DNA from: Sophora flavescens
Taxonomy: Eukaryota; Streptophyta; Magnoliopsida; Fabales; Fabaceae
DNA length: 64,000 nt
Reading direction: 5' to 3'
NCBI GenBank assembly: GCA_030762895.1
Contig: CM061070.1
Span: 74,139,804-74,203,803 of the forward strand
Position numbers and translations under genes: made by a program. The notes under the pieces were generated by a model. The model searched no databases. It was given only the letters and a program-made list of their open reading frames with translations, and was not told where the DNA came from. Below are positions 11,715-23,894 of this stretch, piece after piece; position 1 is the stretch's first letter, and every line of letters starts with the position of its first letter.

Positions 11715-13715
11715 TTACTACCCCTCTTAAAAGAAATTCCGTCCTCGGAATTTCGTAACTCGAATCTAGACAATATCTTGTAGTCAGTCTTACTCTAAAG
11801 ATCCTACATTATATTTCCCATCACTGTCTTCCCTTAGTGACAGCGGTAACTTCATAACAGAATTCATTCTTATATCATTATATTTATCCTCGAAACAATC
11901 CATCGTTGCATTATGTTCATTATCTTTAACATTTCACCTTAAATCTCAGAAAAACCATTTTAGAATTATAGCACTCAAGGGAAAACTGAATTTAGTCTAT
12001 GTATTGCCTAATCAAGTCTTTATTCCAATCCTCAAGGCATGATCAACGATGACAAAGTTAACATAAGTAAGTCCCTTAATTTAAGAATCCACCTTTCTGT
12101 CCAAACACTAACTTAGTGACCAAAGACTAAGGTTAAACCCCTAACATCATAATCAGCACTTAAACCTTTTTAATTTACCACAAAACACTCAAAAGACCAA
12201 TCAATGTCATCTTAGGATCTTAATATTCCGGAGAGACCCAAATTTAACATTAAAAAAAAAATCCTTAATCCACATCTTAGCCTTAAATTCTCAAAGTATA
12301 AACAACAAGAACTAACTTAATAATTCAACCTTTTATCACTAAACTTTATAACTACAATTCCCTATTCAATTATCACACACCAAAACTTGACAAAAAGAAA
12401 TATGAAGGCTTACATCTTATTTGCAATATCAAACATGACTCTAAGCCCTTAACTACATTAAATGCCATATTAAACCAAACAAAATATATTCCATAACACT
12501 TAAAGTTTTACTAGAAGCTCAAACTCATCATTTTAACAAGAATACCATGCTTAGGTAAAACATCCCTTCTCAAATCCGAAATCACCATAATATTACTCGT
12601 CTAAAGTATCATCATTCCGCTCTTAGCCCTCTTTTAATAATAACAAGTTCCAACTCACAAATTAAATCCTTAGATATGAACTTGATACGTACTATCACTT
12701 ACCTACATATCCTTCCATTAGAATCACATTCATCATTATTAACAATCTTCTTCATTATGTTTCCAAATCATTTCAAATCCCCCTAAATTTACCTTATAAC
12801 CTTGTGTCTCAAACCAAATCTGAGTTAATACTATCTTCATAAATCAAATCTCACTTTAAAGAATAATCCCATCACAAGCTAAGGTGTACACTTCGTCTTA
12901 ATAAACTCCAATAACCTCAAAGTGATTAGCAACTAATTCTATTCTCAACATAAAGACTTAAATACTAATCATGCACAAGCCACACTCAAATCAACTTCTC
13001 TTATAAACACCATATGCTTAAACCTCCTTTTCTTTAAACAAACTTATCATCATTAGAAAATAAGTTCATCTTCGCATCCAAGTATTAATTTCATAAACTT
13101 GAGTCTACTTCCTTTATCATCTTTAAACACTAGATTCGGAACAAGTATCCAACTTATAAGCATAGATTTCCAATCAAATCCACAACTATAACCATCATCT
13201 CAACCATAAAAGGCTATAAGGTTTCAACTAATTCAATCCTATACTAGTTAAGACCCAAACTAATTTTGTTGTCTCTTTATCATCTTCAACAACTACCCAC
13301 ATTATCCAAATATATCTGGCACTTAAAATAAATTCTCGTAATAACAATTTCTTTCTACCACTAATTGCTCACTATACCTTATCAACGAGAATTAATTCTT
13401 TCAATAAACTCATTGCCTAACACTTATTCCAAATCTTACTTTCTAACTTTAAAGGCACAATCAACCATGATACTCTCTTTTATACAAGAACTTACCCAAG
13501 TAACTTATCCCAAAAAAAAATCGTATTTATCATGAGTAGGAATATTAATCATTTCAGTTCCCTACTCTACTTAGGAACTTGAAACAACGAAGCTACGAAC
13601 TTTCTACCCAACTTCTAAGCATAGTCAATATCCAATGTGGATTCAACTAGACACGGCCAGTAACAACATCCTAAACCTTGCAGTCCGATCAGAATCAAAC
13701 TGCTCTGATACCAAA
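11715..13715 (-). other. Non-coding interior of E
   Basis: Two kilobases without a frame longer than about 60 codons on either strand. On the plus strand it is rich in A, C and T with very few G. The left end holds the polypurine tract (minus strand) and the right end the primer site. No gag, protease or pol similarity was seen. Confidence 0.8.
13702..13713 (-). other. Primer-binding site of E (initiator tRNA-Met)
   Basis: Minus strand TGGTATCAGAGC, the complement of the 3' end of plant initiator tRNA-Met, two bases inside the 5' LTR boundary at 13716. Confidence 0.93.
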
Positions 13716-16378
13716 TGAGACACCCCGTTGTGCCCCGTTGTTTTATTAGATTAAAACCTTAATAATTAACTTCTTTATCGCGCACCTAACGTGAAATACG
13801 TAAAAAATTAAAAAAACTTAAATTATAAAGCATACAACTTCTGAAAGTTTACGCACTACACTGTATATAATAAATTCATACCACATCTGTCTTATACACA
13901 TAATACAAAACACTGTGAGGTTGTCTTCTCAGTAGGATTCCTCACAGGTATAGACTTAAACAAAATGTTATACTTAGCGAAAAAATATAAAATACTTCAA
14001 AAGACACACTGGCCATACTATCTAGACCCTATCACCATAGGTCACCCTCTACCCCAATCTCGTACAACTAGACTTTCATACTGACGTGGCCACTACTGAT
14101 TTCTTTCACGCATTCCTCTCGGGGAATGTCGGTCAATTGTTTCAAGTGGTAGGTTCCAAATTCCCGGTGAACATTCTCTTCCATGGTGAGAACGCTCACG
14201 CTAAGCATGACACTATAGCTGCACAATGCTCTCGGTGCACGCCCCGTCCACTCCCGGGGGTGCTCAATGAAATTCAATGATACTATAGCTGCACAACCTA
14301 TTTCTAAGGTGGAACGGTCTAGCGAGAACTCTTGACCTCGTGTATTATATTACCAATACACGTGAATCTCACCAACCTATTTTAACAACATCCTAGTGCC
14401 TTAACCTTCCACTAGAACTCAACACATATTCTAGGTCACCACACATCATTAAAATACATCATCTAGGTTAGACACCTCTAAGTCACCATTATTCTCACAC
14501 CCAAAACAAACAACTATCTCTCAAACAACATATATATCTTTACTTAAAATCCACTAAGCACAGTAATAAAACCAGGCAGATCATGCATAACACATTAATC
14601 AACAGAGTATTCAAATATCTCAATATCATATAAAGCAATTTATCACAACCAACTCATAATAATGAAATAAAATAAATAACAAAGTCAGACTCTGTCACGG
14701 CCGTGACAGACATCAAATGCAAGAATTCTACAAAATAGAACCTGTCACGGCCTGGCCATGACAACCATCACGGCCGTGACAGACAACAAACATCCTCAAT
14801 ATCATAAATATTCAAACACCAAAATAATACGTCACATGCATATGGAATACCTCAACCAGTGTATCACGGTAAATTCAACAACATAAAATCACACATCCTC
14901 AATACCATATAATCAACCTAATGCCGATAAACCTACAATCCCCAAATCACCATTGGTTTTACAGAAAAGGTTTCTAAAGTGATTTTGGTCTTGTCGATTA
15001 CTCGACTACTAGTAGGGTTTAGGTCGCCCTACACAATCATTATATAATATACTAGTTATCATTTCCAATGATGGAATGGTTCTTTCCCCCACCTTAAAGG
15101 TGTTCAGAGTTTTACAAGCACTTGGCAGCGATGCAGTCAGCTCCAAACAGTTCCCAGAAAGTAATTTCTGCTTCCCCAGAGCAAGCACGAACATGAAAAA
15201 CATCCCAGAGAGTCGATCCAAGCATAGAAACAACCAGACAAAATACTAAATTAATTTCTCAACAATCACACTGTAAATCTATCTTACTAACATAATTAAT
15301 TTCTCAAAAACCTCATCGATTTAAATCAAAACAGATTTGGAGTTTTAGGCTAAAGATGAAAATTGGGGAAAAATCAATTTAACAAGAGATTGACAAAAAT
15401 TGATTTAAGGAGACACTTAATCATGCTCACAATTTCAGAAAACACCAATTAATTTCAGATTTTGAGAACTAAAATCAAAACCTAGGGTTAGGGTTTGAGG
15501 AATAAAATTGAGATTCTGGAATCTGAACAAAGGAAGTGAGAAATCACTCACCCGAAGGAAGAAGATGAGCTTGAAGGTGCTGTGATGGTAGCAGGCAGCG
15601 GCGATAGCGACGGCGACGGCCGTGGCGGCAATGGGCGGCTTTCTGAAAAAAATAAAAGAACTAAGAGAGGGAGGCAGAGATTAAGCTCAAGGAAGAAGGT
15701 GGAGAAACTCAAAAGTAACTCACATGGTGGAAACCACCATGGAGAGCGGCGATTCGTGGTTCTTACCGTGGTGGAGTTGCATTAGCACGGCTGATATGAC
15801 GGCAGCGTGCGGAGCTGCTCAACGTACGACACGGGTCACGTGTGGTGGTCCTCCCTTCGTCGCGCGGCGGTCGACGATCACGGTGTGGAGGGTGGTGGCG
15901 CAGCTGGTGTAGCAAGGGAGAAGGAGAAGAGAACTTGGAGTTTTCAAAGTTGAGAGGAGGAAGAAGAAAATGTTATGCTGATGGAGAAAGAAGATGTCGT
16001 GGAAGAAGAGGAAAGGAAGATAGAGAAAGAAACAACTTCTACTTTTAGTTTTATAAAGAGGTAATTAATTAGGATCTTAAGAGCATTAGAGACATTAACA
16101 AGTGTAGATATTTTATCAAATTATTTTAATCAAGAACATTAATAGTGAGTTATTGTTGATCTGACATATTTTTCTTATGTGACCGGTACAAAATATACTG
16201 CCAGTGGAAACACAGACGGGTTTTCGTTTGAATTTTCAACCCAAAATTTTACGGTAACTCTCTACGATAAAGATGAGTATGAATATATTTTGTTTTATTA
16301 AAAATCATTTTCTTGATCAAAATATAAATAATTATGTTTTAACTGGTAATACAATATAATTAAAAACAGGCTGTTACA
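13716..16378 (-). mobile_element. 5' LTR of E
   Basis: 2663 bases, TGAGACACC to CTGTTACA on the plus strand. It carries a TATA box at 16050-16057 and palindromes at about 14694-14782. The outer part (about 14040-14480) differs strongly from the left LTR, with CACTATAGCTGCAC present twice and no 110-bp array. Matching short frames in both LTRs (15009-15233 and 10352-10576, minus) differ almost only at amino-acid-changing sites, so I do not call them genes. Confidence 0.88.
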
Positions 16379-16679
16379 GATAGTGCTTCAGGTCTTGATC
16401 TTTGCCACGTCATCTTTATGAACAGATGTTTGACTTTGAGTTGACTTGGTCTCTGGCTGAGCTGCCCATTTTTCAGACGGGTGGTTTTTCAAACGAGTCA
16501 GAAAAACTGCTTCTCTGAAAAACTTAGACGGGTGACATTAAGTCCATTTTTCTGCACATTTAAATAGTTTTATTATTAATTTCACATGGTTCAATATAAC
16601 CATAATTAATATATTTGGAATCATCAAAACTTAGAGACTTTACACATTGAATGTGTTTCAGACTTCTGAGGTCTCAACA

Positions 16680-17061
16680 TTCTCCCCCTTTTTGATGATG
16701 ACAAATAATTTTTCTGATTTTATTGAAATCAACAAGATATAACAGAATATAGACACGAGTTACTCAGATATATATTGGAACATTCATTTAATACAACAGT
16801 TTGTAAAAATTGTAAATATGCTCCCCCTTAATTACTGCATTAGGTAAAATAAATTTTACTTTAGTTTTACTTCCTCCCTCTTTTGGAATCAATCAAAAAG
16901 CATAAAGAAAAGCAGTAATATGAACTAGATAGCCAAAAGAAGTCCAGTCTTCATTAATAAGAGAGTCTGGCAGACAAGTACAGGGAAAATTGATAAAATG
17001 ATGTTAATACATCATTGACAGTACATTTCATGACTCAAACTCAAAATTGAAGACCTAAAGA
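16680..17061 (-). promoter_or_regulatory. 3' non-coding region of H with several polypurine tracts
   Basis: On the minus strand AAAAAGGGGGAGAA abuts the 3' LTR start (TGTTGAGACC at 16679). A second tract, AAGGGGGAGC, lies near 16821-16831, and a third purine-rich stretch near 16870. Several such tracts ahead of the 3' LTR are a reported Sirevirus signature. They prime plus-strand DNA synthesis. Confidence 0.75.
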
Positions 17062-17700
17062 CTAACTACTAGGTCCTCCTTGACATTTGAAGAAGGCTTC
17101 CAGCATCTTCTGCATTGCAGCCTGTTGTGCCAAGACTGTGGCTTGAAAGGATGCTTGTTGTTCCATGGCTTGATCTTGCTTCTGCGTAACTGTTTGCAGA
17201 CAAGTGGCCATTTCATCCAGCCGTTGATAACCAGCAGGGTCAAGTGCAACAATACGTGGTTGTTGAGTTTGTGGTAGCCAAAGAAGTTGCAGAGTTGATA
17301 TTCACAGGAGGAGGGGTAACCAAAATCTCTTCAACTTGAATTTCATCCTCAGATTGAGGGTCCATGAAAATATTAGTTGACGGAGTGGTTCAAAATCATT
17401 GTTTGGAAAGAAATTTTCCAGAAGAGAGAGCAAAGGTTTCAGAATCATGGTAGGTTTCAGAAGAGAGAGCAAAGGTTTCAGAAGAGAGAGCAAAGGTTTC
17501 AGAAGGCGTAAAGGTTTCTTGGAACAATTTGGTAACTTTTAAGAGAAGAAAAGGAAGTAATTAGTGCTTTTGCATTGGGAACAAGGAGTGTTGTCTTGTC
17601 ATTAAGAGTAATAAATTTGAAATGACAGTTGTAAAAAGACAAAGCGTTTTTGAGAAAAATGAGGGAATTTTTGCAATGTACACGTGTCTCAGTCAGGGTT
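17062..17700 (-). pseudogene. Third ORF of H (downstream of pol, env-like position)
   Basis: After RNase H the minus strand codes a remnant ending in FFKCQGGPSS and a stop (17062-17064). The last 60 or so codons are glutamine- and alanine-rich with the look of a coiled coil. The same C-terminus, FFKSQGGPSS, ends the matching ORF of element I at 55749, so it is a real shared protein and not a chance frame. Upstream the frame is broken, and a short repeat (CAGAAGAGAGAGCAAAGG) occurs three times near 17420-17500. Sireviruses often carry an ORF here that has been called env-like; its function is unknown and I see no clear signal peptide in this copy. Confidence 0.6.
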
Positions 17701-17805
17701 AGCACTTATTAGTGCCTTTGGCCACGTCATCAGACGGTTGGCCATAATAGACGAGTAAAGTAGAAAATTTATACATGTCAATTGTCAGACAAGTAAGCAT
17801 ACAAT

Positions 17806-19382
17806 TATTCATACACGTTATGCATGTTAAGATTCCTTCTAATAAAAACAAATCTATCTTCACTTAAAGGTTTAGTAAAAATGTCAGTCTACTGATTATC
17901 AGTGTTGACAAACTTTATTTCAAAAACTCCTTTTTGCACATAATCTATAATAAAATGATGCTTTATTATCACACCAGAAACTCCCTAAAATGTTGTATGG
18001 GATTTTTAGACAAGTTAATAGCACTAGTATTATCACACCAAAGAGGTATGTTATACTCAAACATAGAATAATCCTCAAGTTGATATTTCCCAAAGCAGTT
18101 GTGAACAACAACTTGCTGTAGATTAATTTTCAACTTCAGCTGTTGAGAGAGTAACTGTGCTTTGCCTTTTGCTTGACCAGGAGATCATATTTGCTCCAAC
18201 GAAGTGGCATCCCCCACTAGTGCTTTTTCTGTCAATTCTATCTCCAGCAAAATTAGCATCACAATCCTACAAACTTGAAATCTTCATATTTCTTATACAA
18301 CAAACCAAGATTAGTGGTTCCAGTGAGATATCTGAAAATTCTTTTAACAACCTTATGGTGAGATTCCTTAGGGTCTGATTGAAATCTAGCATAAAGACAA
18401 ACACTGAACTGAATGTCAGGTAAGCTAGAAGTTAGGTACAATAAAGATCCAATAATACCTCGGTAGTCAGTTTGATCTACCTTTTTACCTTCCATATCCT
18501 TATTTAGAAGAATTGATGGATGCATAGGAGTACTCATAAGATTTGAATTTTCCATCTTATACTTCTTTAAAAGCTCCTTGGTGTATTTTTGCTAATGGAT
18601 GTAGATTCCATTACTCGTCTGTTTTATTTGCAGACCAAGAAAGAACTTTAATTATCCCATCATGCTCATATCAAACTCATTCTGCATAAACTTGGAGAAC
18701 TCTTTACAGAGCTTTTCATCAGTAGTACCAAAGATAATATCATACACATATATTTGTACTACAATAAAATCCTTTTTAGAGCATTTCTTGAAAAGTGTAG
18801 TCTACTTTTCCTCTAATGAAATTATTTTTCATTAGAAAAGTGTTTAACCTATCATACCAAGCTCTAGGAGCTTGTTTGAGTCCATAAAAAGCCTTTTTAA
18901 GCTTATAGACATGGTGAGGGTTTTCTGTATCCTCAAACCCAGGAGGTTGCTTAACATAAATTTGCTCCTCTGTTATCCCATTTAAAAATGCATTTTTAAC
19001 ATCCATTTGATAAAGAGTTATATCACGTTGTGCAACATAAGAAATAAGATTTCTAATTGCTTCTAGTCTATCTACAGGTGCCAAAGTTTCAGTGAAGTTA
19101 ATATCTTCCTGTTGATTATATCCTAGAGCAACTAGTCTTGCTTTGTTTCTTACCACTTTACCATCTTCATCTAGTTTGTTTCTAAACACCGATCTAGTTC
19201 CAATAATTGATTTATCCTTGAGTTTAGAAACCAAAGTCCACGCATCATTTCTCTTGAACTGGTTAAGTTCTTCTTGCATGGTTAGAATCCAAATTTCATC
19301 TTTTAGAACTTCTTCAATTCGTTTGGGCTCCAAATCCGATATGATGGCCATGTTGTTGTTTTCTTTGAAGGCATATCTAGTT
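17806..19382 (-). pseudogene. Reverse transcriptase and RNase H of H (copia pol, 3' half)
   Basis: Runs from RTRYAFKEN at 19382 through the RVT_2 fold (YQMDVKNAFLNG near 18990, AFYGLKQAPRAWYDRL near 18860) to RNase H (STPMHPS, then GSLLYLTSSLPDIQ near 18430, a DANFAGDR motif near 18225) and ends with the usual copia DIFTKPL near 17860. It is broken by a frameshift near 18785 and stops in RNase H. The catalytic YVDD box reads YVYD (near 18750), a GAT to TAT change that removes the first of the two aspartates needed for polymerisation. The frame upstream continues in integrase at 30146 once K is removed. Confidence 0.9.
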
Positions 19383-19634
19383 CTAACTGTAACATCCTTC
19401 TCGGGCGCTACATTGTCTGTGACATTTCTATTTTATAAGACCTAGTAAAGCAGAAATAATTCTTTTACCAAAAATATAGGTTTACCTTTTTCTTTTCTCT
19501 TTCGCAAATGATACCATACATATTCTTTAACATACAACATCAACTCATATATATATATAAGTATTTTACAAACCATGTTCCAAGTACTATCAGTCATACA
19601 TATTTAGAAAGAAGGCGAAAATACCAACGCCCGT

Positions 19635-20892
19635 TGACACGCTGTCGCACACGGGTCAAAAAGCGAGCGGTTTACAAAATCGTAGTAGAGCGCGACAACT
19701 CTGGTATCGTCTCACAAGGACTCTTGGATTGTTATTCACCTCAAAATCAGTTTTTTTTTGGGCGGGGGGGGTTGAAATTCAATTGGAAAACGAAGCAATT
19801 TAAGGGATTATCAAATAAGCTAATGACGATTAATCTACTAATCTCGGTTTCCCAACCATCATCGGTTCATATAAATTCCAAGCCCTAAGCAGATTCTAAT
19901 CCCCTTTCGGTTGTAGCAACAATTAACAAGCGAAATCGCTACTACGAGATATATGTTCCTAATTCCCGAATTAAGCAAACGGGGTGAAGCTCTCATGAAT
20001 TAAGCAAACACGATTGTACACACGCGAATTAAGCAAACGCAATTAAATATAGGAACATAACATCACCGAATTAAATCAACACAAATTCTATACAATCTTG
20101 AATTAAGCAAACAGAAATATATAGCATGGTATTGAAAAAGGGAAAAGCAAACAAAACGGGAATTACAGAACCTCAAGTACGGTGGAAACCGATTACAGTA
20201 GACTAATCCAAGAGAATTAGTTCTCCATAAAAACGTAATACAACTAGAAAATCTGTAAACAGTGGATAATCAGAAGTATCTCCTAATCTGCCCAGAACAG
20301 CAATTTATAACCTTCAGGATCTGCGCCCCCTCGCGAGGCGAGAACTCACTCGCGAGGCGAATCTTATGAAGAAATCTGCAACGTTTGGACTTCTCGCGAG
20401 GCGAAGAATGACTCGCGAGGCGAGGAATGGAAGAGTCTTCTTATTACGCCCGTGATGAGTATCAGGGCCTGGGCGTGATGGCTTCTGGTCTTCAGGCTCG
20501 CGAGGCGACACAGAAAGGGTTGCATTTTCTGGCACAATCAGCCTTCGGGCTCGCGAGGTGAGGTGTGGTTTGCGGGGCGAGACAGAGAGGATGACATTCT
20601 GCTGTTCAGGCTGGTCTTCAGGTTCGCGAGGTGAGTAGCCACTCGCAGGGCGAATACTTCCAGGATTGAAATTTCCCCTGTTTCTTCATTCCCTTGACTC
20701 TAAGTTAACCTGAAAACAATGAAATAGCCATAAGTGCTTTATTTGACTCAAAACTGGCTAAATTAACCTAAAAATACTTAAACGACTCAAAATGTTGCTT
20801 GAGGACAATTTAGTCTAATTCAGGTGAAAACGAGATATAATTGGCACAAAACCATGGTCATACTAGTCATAAAACTAGATGAGCCAGAGGCT
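19635..20892 (-). mobile_element. 3' LTR of A, lacking its last bases
   Basis: Starts TGACACGCTGTCGC. It should end GAGGCTTATCA but breaks at GAGGCT (20892), followed by four unexplained bases (GATC) and then integrase coding sequence. It includes a T/G homopolymer at 19751-19772, AATTAAGCAAAC repeats (about 19970-20115), a TATA box at about 20303-20309 (minus) and a GC-rich island at 20320-20665. Confidence 0.9.
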
Positions 20893-20896
20893 GATC

Positions 20897-22689
20897 TGTG
20901 GCCCAAAGTGTCCCTCTACTTGAGAGGCATGAGAAAAGTGTAAAATAGACTCAATCTCATAGTCGGGGACACACCTCCTAATTACCTGATCACTGCCAAA
21001 CTTCCAAAGGTACGGGTCATCCCAAACATAGTACTTGGAATCACTCTTGAGTTTGTGGATCTGTGACCTAGTCGCACCTGCAGGAAAAACACCAGCAACA
21101 AGATAGTTAACAATATCAGCAAACCAAGGAGTTACCCCATGCAGATGTAGAAGCTGCTCATCAGGAAAGTCATCCTGGATGAGAGAAGGATCCTCATCCC
21201 TCGCTATTCTGCTCAAGTGATCAGCTACTAAATTTTCAGCTCCACTCTTGTCTTTTATCTCCACATTAAAGTCTTGGAGCAACAGCATCCACCGAATCAA
21301 TCTCGGCTTCGCTTCTGGTTTCTTCAACAGGTACTTCAGAGCTGCATGGTTAGTGAAAACAATAACCTTGGAACCTAGCAAATATGACCTAAATTTATCA
21401 AGAGCAAAAACAACAGCTAGAAGTTCCTTTTCAGTGGTGGTGTAATTAGACTGTGCAGCATCTAAAGTCCTAGAAGCATAATGAATGATATGTGCAGCCT
21501 TGCCCACCCTTTGGGCTAGGACCGCCCCCACAGCATAGTTAGAAGCATCACACATGAGCTCAAAAGGGAGGGTCCAGTCAGGGGGCTGGATGATGGGGGT
21601 AGAGGTCAATGCCCTTTTCAGGAAGTCAAATGCCTTTTTGCAGTTATCATCAAAGCTGAATATGGCATCATTCTTCAGCAAGTTTGACAGAGGAAGAGCT
21701 ATCTTGCTGAAGTCCTTTATGAAACGTCTGTAGAAACCTGCATGACCAAGAAAAGAACGAATCTCACGAATGCAAGATGGGTAAGGCAGTGTAGAAATCA
21801 CATCAATTTTAGCAGGATCTACTGAAATACCCTCTTTAGAAATAATATGCCCCAAAACGATCCCCTGTTCAACCATAAAATGACACTTTTCTTAGTTCAA
21901 AACAAGGTCAGTTTCAATGCATCTTTCTAAAACCAAATTCAGACTATGCAAGCATGCATCAAATGAGGAACCATATACGGTGAAATCATCCATGAACACT
22001 TCCATGCAATTTTCAATAAATTCAGTAAAAATGTTAATCATGCATCTCTGGAAAGTGCCAGGAGCATTGCAAAGGCCAAATGGCATCCTCCTGTAAGCGA
22101 ACGTGTCGAAGGGGCACGTGAAAGTGGTCTTTTCCTGATCCTCTGGTGCAATATGGATCTGGAAGTAACCGAAAAAGCCATCAAGAAAACAGTAGTGGGA
22201 TTTACCTGCTAGCCGTTAGAGCATCTGATCGATGAATGGCAAAGGAAAGTGATCCTTTCGAGTGGCCTGGTTCAACCTTCTATAATCAATGCACACTCTC
22301 CAGCTATTTTGGACTCTAGTGGGGACAAGCTCATTATTATCATTTCTTACCACTGTGATGTCGGACTTCTTGGGTACAACTTGTACTGGACTCACCCAAC
22401 TACTATCTGAGATAGGGTATATGATTCCCGCATGCAGGAGTTTTTTCACCTCTTTCTTTACAACATCCAGAATCAATGGATTGAGCCGCCTTTGGGGCTG
22501 CCTAACTAGTTTAGCCCCATCCTCCAACAGAATCCTATGCATACATCTGGAGGGGCTAATTCCTGGGATGTCAGCCAAGGTCCACCCAATCGCCTTCTTG
22601 TGCTTCTTCAGAACCTCCAAGAGCTTAGCTTCCTGGTCAGAGTCAAGGTTGGAGGAAATAATAACTGGAAGTTTTTCATTCCTCTCCAA
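20897..22689 (-). pseudogene. RT, RNase H and integrase start of A
   Basis: Gypsy pol remnant. RT begins near 22689 and keeps RVCIDYRRLNQATRKDHFPL and, after stops at 22216 (GAA to TAA within MLERLAG) and at 21889, the catalytic FMDD box near 22000. RNase H follows (ELMCDASNYAVGAVLAQ near 21550, TNHAALKYLL where relatives have TDHAALKYLL). The frame ends in the integrase zinc-finger region (SHASQVEGHFGPQ) where the deletion joins it to LTR sequence. DDE residues are absent, so the copy cannot integrate by itself. Confidence 0.92.
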
Positions 22690-22727
22690 GTAAGCATACT
22701 TCAGATTCCCAAGAAGTGGCTTGAGCT

Positions 22728-23882
22728 CTAAGGAGGTTGCTGCTCAATGGATGGTATATTTGGGGCAGCCATGATGTCAAGAACTTCAGCTGAACAGACA
22801 GCTTCGCTCACACTATCACCCTGCAAGGTAGAATCAATCTCAGCACAAACAGCACAAGGGTTAGTGTTAGTACAGTCAGTACATGAATAAATATCATCAA
22901 AGCCAGAAACAAATGGAAAATCAGCAACCAAGTCATCATAGGTGTCATCAATAATTTCAGAGAGCAACTCTATTTGAAAGACAGAGTGCTCCTCCGAGGG
23001 ATGCTTCATAGCATCGAAGATATTGAACTTTGCAACGATGTCACCAAACTCCATGGACATGGTTCCATCATCAACATCAATCTTTGTCTTTGTCGTCTTC
23101 ATGAACGGTCTGCCCAGGATGATTGGTGATCTACTTGAATTTGTTTCTCCTGCCATGTCCAGGATGTAAAAGTCAGCAGGGAAAATCAACTCATCAACTT
23201 GTACCAGCACATCTTCTACCACTCCCAAGGGGCGAGCATTGGTCCTATTGGCCAACTGGATAGTGAGACCCGTATGCTGCAAGGGACCAAGATCAAGGTT
23301 GTTGAAAACAGAGGTGGACATGACATTTATGGAGGCTCCCAAATCCAACATGCAATTGTCGAATTTGTTGTCCCCAATGGTGCATGGAATAGTAAAAGTG
23401 CCCGGATCCTTGCACTTCTGTGGCCGTGCCTGTGTGAGGGTTAAAACAGTAACCCTTTCAAGTGCAGGCTTAGACTGAATGAGGGCTGAAACATTTCGCC
23501 CCAAATTGATTCTCTTATTACCCTTCAACCTCCTCTTGTGTGTGCACAAATCCTTCAGAAAATGTGCATACTTCGGAACCTGCTTAATCACATCCAGAAG
23601 CGGAATGTTAACCGCCACCTTTCTGAACACATCTAGAATCTCCCTCTCCTTGTCTTCCCCATCAATCTTCTTATTTTTCTGCACTCTTTGCGGGAAGGGG
23701 ATCGGTGGCACATACACTTTCTCAGCTTCAACAACTACAGAAGTTTCATGGGCGACCTTAACAATTTCTTTATCTTTTTCAGAGGCTGCCTCGACAACTT
23801 TTCCAGATCTCAAAGAAATGGCACTCACATTAGGATTGGGTACATTGGGATTCACCACTGTTTGTGCAGGTAGTTGGTTCAA
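22728..23882 (-). pseudogene. Gag C-terminus and aspartic protease of A
   Basis: 384-codon open stretch holding the retroviral-type protease: CMLDLGASINVMS (active-site DLGAS near 23330) and SPIILGRPFMKT near 23130, which is the second conserved block. Proline-rich linker (YVPPIPFPQRV) upstream as in Athila-type elements. A stop at each side separates it from gag and RT. In B the same region is open and continuous with RT. Confidence 0.9.
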
Positions 23883-23894
23883 TCCTTGAGCTTG

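Larger units (their letters stand above)
7091..16378 (-). mobile_element. Non-autonomous LTR element E (LARD-like)
   Basis: Flanked by GATAG at 7086-7090 and 16379-16383. It has two LTRs that read TGTAACAGCC to GGGGTGTCTCA on the minus strand, a primer site for initiator tRNA-Met beside the right LTR, and a polypurine tract (AAAAGAGGGGTAGTAA) beside the left LTR. The 2-kb interior has no coding frame, so it needed enzymes from elsewhere. Net length is about 7.9 kb without F. LTR ends and primer site suggest a derivative of a Tekay-type chromovirus; the family name is inference. Confidence 0.85.
6345..16679 (-). mobile_element. 3' LTR of H, outer end missing, split by E
   Basis: Two parts, 6345-7090 and 16384-16679, rejoin when E and one GATAG copy are removed. 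The first part aligns to H's 5' LTR at about 52080-52683 and to I's LTR at about 53150-53770. The inner boundary is fixed by TGTTGAGACCTC next to the polypurine tract at 16680. About 540 bases expected at the left (the LTR 3' end) are absent, and MITE-like DNA takes their place. Confidence 0.8.

Noticed and set aside
20314..20535. Minus-strand ORF in the GC-rich islands (also 26013-26315)
   Set aside because: Repetitive Arg/Ala-rich translation of palindrome units, upstream of the TATA box, so not in the element transcript.
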